A DNA stretch of 14,841 nt from an uncultured Eubacterium sp. (GTDB lineage: Bacteria > Bacillota > Clostridia > Lachnospirales > Lachnospiraceae), in the NCBI GenBank assembly GCA_902475415.1, contig CABRZK010000024.1:1-14841 (forward strand), written 5' to 3'. The position numbers were made by a program, and so were the translations under genes. Positions 1 through 6,687 of the stretch are shown here, piece after piece. The notes beneath the pieces are model-generated. The model saw nothing but the letters and a program-made list of their open reading frames with translations. It ran no database searches and was not told the DNA's origin. Numbering within the stretch: position 1 is the first letter of the stretch; each line of letters opens with the position of its first letter.

Positions 1-1
1 C

Positions 2-1336
2 CGCGCGTGTGAAGAAGATCAACTGAAGAAGATTCCGGCGGGAGTGATTCTGGTGTCAGGTAAATATGGCGTACCCTATGTGCTGAATCGGATGATCAAT
101 ATTTTTCGGTTTCTGACAGAGTGGGATAAACGGATGCATATCGCAGCACTGGAAGGCAAAAATGTACAGGAAATGCTGGATCTGAGTGCGGAGATATTGG
201 AATATCCCATGACTGTGTTTGATTCGGGGTTTAACGTGCTGGCGTATACCAGTGCACTTCCGACGATCGAGACACATTTTCAGGAAACGATCCGCAATGG
301 ATACACCAACGCCTATACTATGTCGTTGGTGCGGCAGCAGCGTATTTTTTCCAAATTGGAGAAACAGCCACTCATTGTTGCGCCTGCGGTGGAAAATCCG
401 GAACTGCAAAATGTGTATATGGCGTTTGCTGCGGATGGAAATCTCATCGGTTATGGCTATATTTTCCCGAATCGGACAGAGATTGAAATGGGATATCTGG
501 ATCTGCTGAAAATATTTATCGCTAACCTGACATTCTGTCTGCAGCGGGAATATGAGCATCAGCGGTTCGGTCAGATGCTGTATGAGACCTTGCTTTTGAA
601 TTTGATGAAGCCTTCCGGAATTTCTCCGGAGCAGTTATCAGAGCAATTAAAAAATATCGACGGACTGGAAGCGGAAGGCTGTTTTGCACTTGGTGTGCTG
701 GAATTTGAGGAGACGGAAAGTGTCCCTTTGCCATTTCTTGCCCGACAGATTGCCCGGGCTATGTGGGATGTGCGTCCATTCCTATATGAAGATAAGATCT
801 GTATGCTGAAGATTATGAAAACTGGCAGCAGATCATGGAACGGATTCAGCCAGCAGGAAGAAATAAATCTGAGCCATGTGTTGGACAATTACAGCTACCG
901 GTTTGGTGTCAGCAATGAGTTTTATCAGATCATGGAACTTCCGGCAGCCTTTCATCAGGCACAGGTGGCGCTGGACTTTGGCAGAAAGGAAGGGCGTAGA
1001 ATCTGTCAGTATACAGATTATTACTATTTTGACCTGTTTGCCAGTATGGAAGCAAAAATGCCATTGGAGCATCTGAAAATGGGATTGTATCGGAAGCTTC
1101 ATGAGTATGATCTGCAGAATCAGACAAGGTATTGCAGTCAGATTCTGGTGTATCTGAAATGTGACTGTAACGCAACTCATGCGGCGGAACAGATGTATCT
1201 GCACCGCAACACAGTCCGTAAAGCGGTTCAATTTGTGGAGGACACCTGGCAGGTGGAGCTGAAGGACACGGAAATTAAGAAACAGATGGTTATGGGAGAA
1301 CTTGTGGATCAGTATCTGGCGTGGAAAAACCGGTAG
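2..1336 (+). CDS. PucR/CdaR-type transcriptional regulator, 5'-truncated by window edge
   Basis: The reading frame is open from base 2, so the true start lies left of the window. A GTG at 44 is an internal candidate only, with no convincing ribosome binding site. Counting from that GTG (430 residues), the C-terminal helix-turn-helix lies at about residues 368-405 and contains NATHAAEQMYLHRNTVRKAV. This matches the PucR C-terminal HTH, where an H-x-NT-(V/L)-R core is typical. The middle resembles the CdaR GGDEF-like region, and the N-terminal part is probably a sensory domain. Members of this family usually activate neighbouring catabolic or redox genes in response to a small molecule. The next gene is a flavoprotein, and the gap between them carries three copies of a 13-bp motif, so it is the likely target. 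The effector cannot be read from sequence. Family call is firm; the regulatory target is inferred. Confidence 0.88.
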   Translation, partial: RACEEDQLKKIPAGVILVSGKYGVPYVLNRMINIFRFLTEWDKRMHIAALEGKNVQEMLDLSAEILEYPMTVFDSGFNVLAYTSALPTIETHFQETIRNGYTNAYTMSLVRQQRIFSKLEKQPLIVAPAVENPELQNVYMAFAADGNLIGYGYIFPNRTEIEMGYLDLLKIFIANLTFCLQREYEHQRFGQMLYETLLLNLMKPSGISPEQLSEQLKNIDGLEAEGCFALGVLEFEETESVPLPFLARQIARAMWDVRPFLYEDKICMLKIMKTGSRSWNGFSQQEEINLSHVLDNYSYRFGVSNEFYQIMELPAAFHQAQVALDFGRKEGRRICQYTDYYYFDLFASMEAKMPLEHLKMGLYRKLHEYDLQNQTRYCSQILVYLKCDCNATHAAEQMYLHRNTVRKAVQFVEDTWQVELKDTEIKKQMVMGELVDQYLAWKNR

Positions 1337-1396
1337 TGTCCACTATGCACATTTGAACACAAATAAATACAGAAAAGAGAACTTTTTTGGTGACGA

Positions 1397-1460
1397 AAAA
1401 CATCCTGCAATTTGTTAGACTTTCAGTAACAGAGAGGAAAACAAAATTGCAGGATGTTTT
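1397..1460. repeat. Perfect 17-bp inverted repeat with 30-nt spacer (copies 1 and 2 of a 13-bp motif)
   Basis: The left arm AAAACATCCTGCAATTT (1397-1413) is the exact reverse complement of the right arm AAATTGCAGGATGTTTT (1444-1460). The arms hold two copies of the 13-mer TGCAGGATGTTTT in opposite orientation. The right arm ends in TTTT but no T-run follows, and the loop is long, so an intrinsic terminator is less likely than a regulator-binding site. It lies between a PucR-type regulator and the flavoprotein gene. Confidence 0.75.
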
Positions 1461-1505
1461 GCTTGGATGACACATAATCTTCCCGATAAAAAGCAGACAA
1501 AACAC

Positions 1506-1518
1506 TGCAGAATGTTTT
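1506..1518 (+). promoter_or_regulatory. Third copy of the 13-bp motif (TGCAGAATGTTTT), candidate operator
   Basis: TGCAGAATGTTTT matches the arm of the upstream inverted repeat (TGCAGGATGTTTT, 1448-1460) at 12 of 13 positions, in the same orientation. It lies 38 bp before the flavoprotein start codon. Motif centres are at about 1403, 1454 and 1512, spaced 51 and 58 bp, close to five and five and a half helical turns. This arrangement would suit cooperative binding by a dimeric regulator. A -10-like CATAAT (1473-1478) with no good -35 lies between copies 2 and 3, consistent with an activator-dependent promoter. The repeats are seen directly; the role is inferred. Confidence 0.5.
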
Positions 1519-1556
1519 CCTGATAAAAACAAGTTTCAGACGAGAGGAGAACAGGT

Positions 1557-3107
1557 ATGAGTAAAGCAGTAGAAGTTGATGTTGCTGTTATGGGTAGTGG
1601 TGTAGCCGGTATGGGAGCTGCTTACAAACTGGCAAATGCAGGTGGATTGAAAATCGCGGTATTTGAGAAATATCCGGCACAAGGAGGCGCAGTTTCCAAC
1701 TGTCCGATGTGCTTTTGTTCCACACCGGACACACCGGGGGCACAGAAAAGCGCCTATGAGGTATTGGCAAGATTTTCCAATTACAATGCAAACATGGGAC
1801 TGATCAGTAAAGTAGTAAAATATTCTTCTGAGTTCCCGAAAATCTTTCTGGAGGAATTAAAAATTGAAGCTCCTATGGTTGTAAAGCGTGATCCGGCAGA
1901 GTATGGAACACAGCGTGGATATACCATGGGACATGCAAATGGCTTAGATGTCGGTGATATTTATTTCTTGAACGGACGAGGACAGGGACATGCTATGGCA
2001 TTGGCACTTTTGCGTATGCGTTTTGCATTGGAGAAAAGGGGCGTGGAGTTCTATTTCCAGACACCAATTAAAAAAATTATTCGTGATGAAAGCGGAAAAG
2101 TAACCGGAGCAGTTGCTTGTGACAAGAACGGAGAGAAAATTGAAATTAAGTGCAAAGCCTTGGTTGTTGCTTCCGGTGGTATCAGTGCAGATCTGGAAAT
2201 GATGAAAGAAGAAGGCATTGTTCATACAAAATTTGAGGAAGTATATAAAGAAGGCACACAGGTCATCAAGACATTCCCGGACAGCTGTCAGGATGGAGAT
2301 GGACAGAAAGCAGTCTGGGCCGTTGGCGGTAAAAAAGGTGGATTTGCCATCAGTGCGGATCCTGAGGTTCCGAATCCATGCATCCGTATCGGGCCGAACA
2401 CTCCGTGGTTTGCGGCAAATCAGATTAAAATCGTGGTAGAGCAGCCGTATCTGCGTGTCAATGAAAACGGAAAACGTTTCATTAATGAGGAAATGTCCAA
2501 TCAGCATACCGCAATGTCAGCAGCATACAGCAATCAGCCAAATATGTGCGGTTATATGCTTATGGATGAGGATACCGCTAAGGCACTGGAAGATGGTGTA
2601 GATGAGAGATATGTATATTTCATTTTCAAAGGAATGAAGATTCAGAATATCCGTGCACAGATGGATGCTGCCATTGCTGCCGGCAATAAACATATCTGTC
2701 ATTTCGATACTATTCATGAGGTGGCCGAGTACATGGGAATCAATGAGACAGAATTAAAGAAAACAATTGAGAAATATAATAAAGCAGTAGAACTTGGTTA
2801 TGATGAGGACTTCAAGACAGATCCTTCCTGCATGCGAGCTGTTCGGGAAGAGAGTGGACATATTTATTGCTTCCGTATTTTTGCAGGCGCTTACAACACC
2901 ATGGGAGGACTTTTGATTGATGAAAATGCAAATATTATTGACAGCAACAATCAGCCGATTCCGGGACTTTATGGCGCAGGTGATATGGTAACCGGAAGTC
3001 TGTATGGAAATCCTCCGGTAAATGCAGGTGGAACAGTATTTGGTTCCATGCCGACCGGTTTACTGGCTGGTGACAGTGCAGCATCATATGTGAAAGGAGC
3101 GTGCTAA
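1557..3107 (+). CDS. FAD-dependent oxidoreductase, fumarate-reductase/ketosteroid-dehydrogenase superfamily, substrate unknown
   Basis: The 516-residue protein starts with a dinucleotide-binding fold: GSGVAGMG at residues 13-20 and the ribose-binding acidic residue E37. It ends with the family's FAD motif GLYGAGD (470-476). The ATG follows GAGGAGA (1544-1550) at good spacing. Overall layout is that of FAD_binding_2 enzymes such as fumarate reductase flavoproteins. However, the usual HG-x-NRLGG substrate-arginine motif after GAGD is replaced by a segment with YGNPPVNAGGT, so simple fumarate reduction is unlikely. A reductase or dehydrogenase of another unsaturated compound fits better. An unusual CPMCFC cluster (C49, C52, C54) follows the first FAD-binding region. 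There is no signal peptide or haem/FMN domain, so the enzyme should be cytoplasmic. It is followed 2 bp later by a ferredoxin, its probable electron partner. Confidence 0.85.
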   Translation: MSKAVEVDVAVMGSGVAGMGAAYKLANAGGLKIAVFEKYPAQGGAVSNCPMCFCSTPDTPGAQKSAYEVLARFSNYNANMGLISKVVKYSSEFPKIFLEELKIEAPMVVKRDPAEYGTQRGYTMGHANGLDVGDIYFLNGRGQGHAMALALLRMRFALEKRGVEFYFQTPIKKIIRDESGKVTGAVACDKNGEKIEIKCKALVVASGGISADLEMMKEEGIVHTKFEEVYKEGTQVIKTFPDSCQDGDGQKAVWAVGGKKGGFAISADPEVPNPCIRIGPNTPWFAANQIKIVVEQPYLRVNENGKRFINEEMSNQHTAMSAAYSNQPNMCGYMLMDEDTAKALEDGVDERYVYFIFKGMKIQNIRAQMDAAIAAGNKHICHFDTIHEVAEYMGINETELKKTIEKYNKAVELGYDEDFKTDPSCMRAVREESGHIYCFRIFAGAYNTMGGLLIDENANIIDSNNQPIPGLYGAGDMVTGSLYGNPPVNAGGTVFGSMPTGLLAGDSAASYVKGAC

Positions 3108-3109
3108 GT

Positions 3110-3301
3110 ATGAGACTTGAAATTGCAGATTATTGTATTCGTTGTGGAATTTGTGAAGATTTATACCCGGACATTTTTAAAAGAAACTATGAGGAGCATT
3201 GTATCGATATTCTTCATGAGGAAATTCCGGCAGACTTAGAGGAGAGAGCCCAGAAATCAGCAGATGACTGCGCTGTAGCAGCTATCCGGGTTAAAAAATA
3301 A
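3110..3301 (+). CDS. Small single-cluster [4Fe-4S] ferredoxin
   Basis: The 63-residue acidic protein has CIRCGIC near its N-terminus and a distant fourth cysteine in DDCAVAAI, the Cys arrangement of monocluster ferredoxins of the Clostridia/Thermotoga type. The usual CP after each motif is altered: DLYP replaces DLCP, and CA replaces CP at the last ligand. Four cysteines remain, enough for one [4Fe-4S] cluster. I chose ATG 3110 because AAAGGAG (3093-3098) is suitably spaced for it. The in-frame GTG at 3101 overlaps the upstream stop region and would sit almost on the SD. Only 2 bp separate it from the flavoprotein stop, so the two are surely cotranscribed. It probably passes single electrons to or from that flavoprotein. 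Confidence 0.85.
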   Translation: MRLEIADYCIRCGICEDLYPDIFKRNYEEHCIDILHEEIPADLEERAQKSADDCAVAAIRVKK

Positions 3302-3338
3302 GATAAAATATAAAACATACCTGATAAGTTGGTGAAAC

Positions 3339-3386
3339 AAAAAAGACCTTCTTTGGACAGAAAAACGTCTGAAGAAGGTCTTTTTT
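3339..3386. terminator. Strong intrinsic terminator after the flavoprotein-ferredoxin operon
   Basis: AAAAAAGACCTTCTT (3339-3353) pairs perfectly with AAGAAGGTCTTTTTT (3372-3386). The stem extends inward through two G-T wobbles to GAC/GTC (3356-3358 with 3367-3369), giving about 20 bp with an 8-nt loop. It ends in six T residues on the + strand and is preceded by six A residues, so it could work in both directions. It separates the redox module from the cysK unit. Confidence 0.9.
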
Positions 3387-3468
3387 GAAAAATAGAAACA
3401 GCCATATACCCAGTATTTACGCGGTTTTACGGTATTCTTTGTGAAAAAAATATAAAAAACTTTCAAAA

Positions 3469-3485
3469 CCTAGTTGACAAATAGG
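3469..3485. promoter_or_regulatory. Inverted repeat CCTA-N9-TAGG over the cysK -35 box, candidate CymR operator
   Basis: CCTAGTTGACAAATAGG has inverted ends (CCTA 3469-3472, TAGG 3482-3485) and encloses the -35 hexamer. It is followed by two GGAAT elements (3484-3488 and 3493-3497) ending at the -10 box. Binding here would block RNA polymerase. A cymR homologue is encoded 2.6 kb downstream, and CymR represses cysteine-synthesis genes in Bacillus and Staphylococcus. The repeat is seen; assigning it to CymR is inference. Confidence 0.5.
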
Positions 3486-3502
3486 AATAACGGGAATATA
3501 AT
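3474..3502 (+). promoter_or_regulatory. Consensus sigma-A promoter of cysK
   Basis: TTGACA (3474-3479) and TATAAT (3497-3502) both match the housekeeping consensus exactly and are separated by an ideal 17 bp. Transcription would start near 3509, giving a leader of about 48 nt before the cysK ATG at 3557, with AGGAGG at 3543-3548. A promoter this strong is expected to need repression to be regulated. Confidence 0.9.
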
Positions 3503-3556
3503 ACATTCAACAAATAAAACATAGAAAACAGATATGATTTATAGGAGGACGAAACA

Positions 3557-4492
3557 ATGGCTAACATTTATAAAGGAACACTTGGTTTAATCGGTAACAC
3601 ACCACTGGTTGAAGTTACAAATGTAGAGAAAGATCAGGATCTCAACGCTAAAATCCTTGTAAAATTAGAATACTTCAATCCGGCAGGAAGCGTCAAGGAC
3701 AGAATTGCAAAAGCAATGATCGATGACGCTGAAGCAAAAGGATTATTAAAAGAAGGATCCGTTATCATCGAGCCGACTTCCGGAAACACAGGTATTGGTC
3801 TTGCATCTATCGCAGCAGCAAAAGGATACAGAATCATCCTTACCATGCCGGAGACCATGAGTGTTGAGAGAAGAAACATCTTAAAAGCATACGGTGCTGA
3901 GATCGTTTTAACAGAGGGTTCCAAAGGAATGAAAGGAGCCATTGAGAAAGCTGACGAACTTGCAAAAGAGATTCCAAACAGCTACATTCCAGGACAGTTT
4001 GTAAACCCGGCAAACCCGGCAGCACACAAAGCAACAACCGGTCCGGAGATCTGGAACGATACAGACGGAAAAGTAGATGTATTTATCGCAGGTGTAGGTA
4101 CAGGCGGAACATTAACAGGTGTTGGCGAGTATCTGAAATCCCAGAACCCGGATGTAAAGATCATCGCAGTTGAGCCTGCAACATCTCCGGTACTTTCCGA
4201 AGGCAAGAGCGGAGCACACAAAATTCAGGGTATTGGCGCCGGATTCGTACCGGACGTATTAAATACACAGGTATATGATGAGATTATCACAATTGAAAAT
4301 GATGATGCATTTGAAAAAGCAAAACTTCTGGCAAAGAAAGAGGGCGTATTAGTCGGAATTTCTTCTGGAGCAGCATTATCCGCAGCAATTCAGGTAGCAA
4401 AACGTCCGGAATTTGCAGGAAAAACAATTGTAGCATTATTACCGGATACAGGTGACAGATATTATTCCACACCATTATTCACAGAGGCATAA
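3557..4492 (+). CDS. cysK: Cysteine synthase A (O-acetylserine sulfhydrylase)
   Basis: This PLP enzyme makes cysteine and acetate from O-acetylserine and sulfide in the cytosol. Its 311 residues match the usual CysK length. The PLP-binding lysine is K47 in [10 protein letters not shown], the substrate-binding loop PTSGNTG is at 73-79, the phosphate-binding GTGGT is at 181-185, and SSGAA near residues 269-273 contains the serine that contacts the PLP nitrogen. The ATG follows AGGAGG with 8-nt spacing. Codon use is dominated by a small preferred set, suggesting high expression, and the promoter is near ideal. In B. subtilis CysK also binds the regulator CymR, and in many bacteria it binds the CysE tail; homologues of both partners are encoded nearby. 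Confidence 0.97.
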   Translation: MANIYKGTLGLIGNTPLVEVTNVEKDQDLNAKILVKLEYFNPAGSVKDRIAKAMIDDAEAKGLLKEGSVIIEPTSGNTGIGLASIAAAKGYRIILTMPETMSVERRNILKAYGAEIVLTEGSKGMKGAIEKADELAKEIPNSYIPGQFVNPANPAAHKATTGPEIWNDTDGKVDVFIAGVGTGGTLTGVGEYLKSQNPDVKIIAVEPATSPVLSEGKSGAHKIQGIGAGFVPDVLNTQVYDEIITIENDDAFEKAKLLAKKEGVLVGISSGAALSAAIQVAKRPEFAGKTIVALLPDTGDRYYSTPLFTEA

Positions 4493-4507
4493 GAAAACCG
4501 TTCAAAT

Positions 4508-4527
4508 TCAGGTGAGATAGAACCTGA
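4508..4527. repeat. Short inverted repeat in the cysK-metY spacer
   Basis: TCAGGT (4508-4513) pairs with ACCTGA (4522-4527) across an 8-nt loop; a second small repeat TTCCG/CGGAA follows at 4561-4565 and 4572-4576. No T-run follows either one. The 179-nt spacer has no clear promoter or known riboswitch signature, so these may be processing or stability elements in a cysK-metY transcript. Confidence 0.35.
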
Positions 4528-4671
4528 GACGTGAGTTCGGACAATGCAGACTGATGAAAATTCCGAAATCACGGAATATGAGCAGGAACTGTGGAACAGA
4601 CAACAAACAGGAGAGGCAGCAAAGACAGATCCTGAACATATCGAAATAAGAAAGGCAAAAGGTAGAGAACA

Positions 4672-5979
4672 ATGGCACAGAAAATCGAAAGAAAAGACAG
4701 AAAATTTAAATTTGAAACATTACAGTTACACGTAGGACAGGAGAATCCGGATCCGTCATCTGATGCAAGAGCCGTTCCGATTTACGCAACAACATCTTAT
4801 GTATTCAAAAATTCCGCACACGCAGCAGCACGTTTCGGCCTTGCAGATGCAGGTAATATCTACGGAAGACTGACAAACTCCACACAGGGCGTATTCGAAG
4901 ACAGAATCGCAGCATTAGAGGGTGGTGTTGCTGGTCTGGCAGTTGCATCCGGTGCAGCAGCAATCACATATACCATCCAGGCTCTGGCAGCTCAGGGTGA
5001 GCATATCGTAGCACAGAAAACAATTTATGGTGGAACATCCAACCTCCTTGCACATACACTTCCGCTGCAGGGAATCTCAGCTACATTTGTAGATGCTCAC
5101 AATCTGGAAGAAGTAGAGGGTGCAATCCAGGAGAATACAAAAGCAATTTATCTTGAGACACTTGGTAACCCGAACAGTGATATTCCGGATATCGATGCAA
5201 TCGCTGAGATCGCTCACAAACATGGTCTTCCGGTAGTAGTAGACAACACATTCGGTACACCATATCTGTTCCGTCCGATCGAGCACGGTGCTGATGTTGT
5301 CGTTCATTCCGCAACAAAATTCATCGGTGGACATGGTACAACACTTGGTGGTGTCATCGTTGACGGCGGTACATTTGACTGGGCTGGAAGCGGAAGATAT
5401 CCGTGGATCTCTGAGCCAAACCCAAGCTACCATGGTGTAAAATTCACAGAGGCAGCAGGTCCGGCAGCATTTGCTACTTATATCCGTGCAATCCTTCTGC
5501 GTGACACAGGAGCAACCATTTCTCCGTTCGCAGCATTCCTTCTTCTGCAGGGAACAGAGACACTGTCACTGAGAATTGAGCGTCACAATGAGAATACTAA
5601 GAAAGTAGTAGAGTATCTGTCCAAACATCCATTAGTAGAGAAAGTAAATCATCCGTCTCTTCCGGATCATCCGGATCATGCTCTCTATGAGAGATATTTC
5701 CCGAACGGCGGCGCAAGCATATTTACCTTTGATATCAAAGGCGGACAGGAAGAGGCACACAAATTCATCGACAACCTTGAGTTATTCTCCCTGCTTGCAA
5801 ACGTTGCAGATGTAAAATCTCTGGTTATTCATCCGGCAACAACTACACACAGCCAGTGCACAGAGGAAGAACTTGCTGCTCAGGGAATCAAACCAAACAC
5901 CATCCGTCTTTCTATCGGTACTGAGAATATCGATGATATCATCCAGGATCTGGATGAGGCTTTCAAAGCACTTCAGTAA
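4672..5979 (+). CDS. metY: O-acetylhomoserine sulfhydrylase (O-acetylhomoserine aminocarboxypropyltransferase)
   Basis: The 435-residue protein belongs to the Cys/Met-metabolism PLP family. The longer MetY type (about 425-435 residues), rather than the shorter MetB/MetC type, condenses O-acetylhomoserine with sulfide to homocysteine. Visible features are the N-terminal TLQLHVGQ and PIYATTSYVF segments, YGRLTNST with the phosphate-contacting Y64 and R66, D191 in DNTFGTPY, and the PLP lysine K216 in SATKFIGGHG. ATG 4672 has AAAAGGT and AGAG elements just upstream. It lies 179 bp after cysK with the same highly biased codon use. Together with cysK it gives two routes for fixing sulfide. Some family members accept O-acetylserine or O-phosphohomoserine, so exact specificity is inferred. 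Confidence 0.93.
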   Translation: MAQKIERKDRKFKFETLQLHVGQENPDPSSDARAVPIYATTSYVFKNSAHAAARFGLADAGNIYGRLTNSTQGVFEDRIAALEGGVAGLAVASGAAAITYTIQALAAQGEHIVAQKTIYGGTSNLLAHTLPLQGISATFVDAHNLEEVEGAIQENTKAIYLETLGNPNSDIPDIDAIAEIAHKHGLPVVVDNTFGTPYLFRPIEHGADVVVHSATKFIGGHGTTLGGVIVDGGTFDWAGSGRYPWISEPNPSYHGVKFTEAAGPAAFATYIRAILLRDTGATISPFAAFLLLQGTETLSLRIERHNENTKKVVEYLSKHPLVEKVNHPSLPDHPDHALYERYFPNGGASIFTFDIKGGQEEAHKFIDNLELFSLLANVADVKSLVIHPATTTHSQCTEEELAAQGIKPNTIRLSIGTENIDDIIQDLDEAFKALQ

Positions 5980-5994
5980 GAAGAAAGCGATCAG

Positions 5995-6046
5995 GTAAAT
6001 CTGTGGGGCTGACTGATTGTACTTACATAAAATACACAGATTTTAC
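5995..6046. repeat. Long inverted repeat downstream of metY
   Basis: GTAAATCTGTG (5995-6005) pairs with CACAGATTTTAC (6035-6046) with a single bulged base; the loop is 29 nt. The descending arm is T-rich, but no T-run follows the stem. It could be a weak metY terminator, an mRNA 3'-end stabiliser, or an operator region for cymR. Confidence 0.5.
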
Positions 6047-6048
6047 GA

Positions 6049-6065
6049 AAAATATAACATATTTT
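6049..6065. promoter_or_regulatory. Perfect short inverted repeat upstream of cymR, candidate operator
   Basis: AAAATAT (6049-6055) and ATATTTT (6059-6065) form a perfect inverted repeat separated by 3 bp. It contains a -10-like TATAAC (6053-6058) without a recognisable -35. It lies about 80 bp before the cymR start and may be an autoregulatory site or simply AT-rich promoter sequence. Confidence 0.35.
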
Positions 6066-6083
6066 GAAGAATAAAGATTTTTG

Positions 6084-6109
6084 GGCGGGTTGTGTTACTG
6101 CAATCCGCC
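6084..6109. repeat. GC-rich hairpin in the cymR leader
   Basis: GGCGGGTTG (6084-6092) pairs with CAATCCGCC (6101-6109), including one G-T wobble, across an 8-nt loop. It is notably GC-rich for this intergenic region and ends about 22 bp before the cymR Shine-Dalgarno site (GGGAGGT, 6131-6137). No T-run follows on either strand, so it is not a classical intrinsic terminator. Confidence 0.5.
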
Positions 6110-6146
6110 TGATTAAGTTAAGAGAAGCATGGGAGGTATTAATAAA

Positions 6147-6593
6147 ATGAAATTTTCGAAAAAAAGCCGATATGGACTGACCTCTCTGATTGACCTGTCG
6201 GTACATTCCAAATCCGGTCATGTATCATTAAACAGTATTGCAGAGCGCAATGATATTTCTGCACAGTATCTGGAACAGGTATTTGCTGCATTACGCAGAG
6301 CAGGCATTGTTAAAAGCATTAAGGGACCGCAGGGAGGATATCTTTTGAATCATCCGGCAGAACAGATCACAGTGGCTGAAATACTGGAGGCACTGGATGG
6401 CAGCTATCACATTGCCGATGAAGATACGACAGAAGAAAGTGCCTGTAAAGGAATTGCAGTGGCAATTCAGAAAAAAGTCATTGATGAGGTAAATTCCCAG
6501 CTGGATCATATTTTAAGAAATCTGACCCTGGCTGATCTGGAAAAAGAATATCAGGAATTTGAAAAATACGACGAGAGTATGTATTATATCTAA
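6147..6593 (+). CDS. cymR: Rrf2-family cysteine metabolism regulator, CymR-like
   Basis: The 148-residue protein starts MKFSKKSRYGLTSLIDL, the typical Rrf2 opening, followed by a winged helix-turn-helix (about 1-65) with ISAQYLEQV as recognition region and KGPQGGYLL as wing. I chose ATG 6147 because GGGAGGT (6131-6137) is well placed for it; an in-frame ATG at 6129 overlaps that site and adds non-family residues. It has only one cysteine (C100), not the three-Cys cluster site of IscR/NsrR, so it is not a Fe-S sensor of that type. In Bacillus and Staphylococcus CymR represses sulfur-assimilation genes, and its activity depends on CysK and O-acetylserine. The C-terminus MYYI resembles the CymR tail. 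Likely targets are cysK-metY and perhaps cysE. Confidence 0.9.
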   Translation: MKFSKKSRYGLTSLIDLSVHSKSGHVSLNSIAERNDISAQYLEQVFAALRRAGIVKSIKGPQGGYLLNHPAEQITVAEILEALDGSYHIADEDTTEESACKGIAVAIQKKVIDEVNSQLDHILRNLTLADLEKEYQEFEKYDESMYYI

Positions 6594-6611
6594 AGAAATG
6601 TATGCTACTAC

Positions 6612-6641
6612 TTGATTTTTATCGGTAAAAAATACTATAAT
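6612..6641 (+). promoter_or_regulatory. Probable promoter of mnmA
   Basis: TTGATT (6612-6617) is followed after 18 bp by a perfect TATAAT (6636-6641), predicting a start near 6648 and a leader of about 40 nt. An inverted repeat ATACTAT/ATAGTAT (6632-6638 and 6660-6666) flanks the start point and might bind a regulator. It begins just 19 bp after the cymR stop, so mnmA has its own promoter as well as possible read-through. Confidence 0.7.
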
Positions 6642-6687
6642 ACTAGGATAATGTGGATAATAGTATGATAAAAAGGAGACGTAGCCT

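Noticed and set aside
1397..1460. Intrinsic terminator for the PucR-type gene
   Set aside because: The loop is 30 nt and no T-run follows the stem. The arm motif recurs at 1506, which favours a protein-binding site.
3101..3109. GTG start for the ferredoxin at 3101
   Set aside because: It overlaps the flavoprotein stop and sits about 2 bp from the SD. ATG 3110 is correctly spaced.
3634..3942. Minus-strand open frame opposite cysK
   Set aside because: It lies wholly inside the strongly supported cysK gene, and its sequence is the antisense reading of a codon-biased gene.
4551..4570. CTGATGA followed by GAAA, like a hammerhead ribozyme core
   Set aside because: The 7 bases between the two core parts cannot form stem II, and I found no matching stems I and III around them.
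4493..4671. SAM riboswitch or cysteine/methionine T-box upstream of metY
   Set aside because: No S-box core, no GGTGG-x-ACCGCG T-box antiterminator sequence and no terminator hairpin are visible. The same holds upstream of cysK and cysE.
4544..4735. 63-codon + strand open frame between cysK and metY
   Set aside because: No good ribosome binding site; it runs 64 bp into metY in another frame and resembles no family I know.
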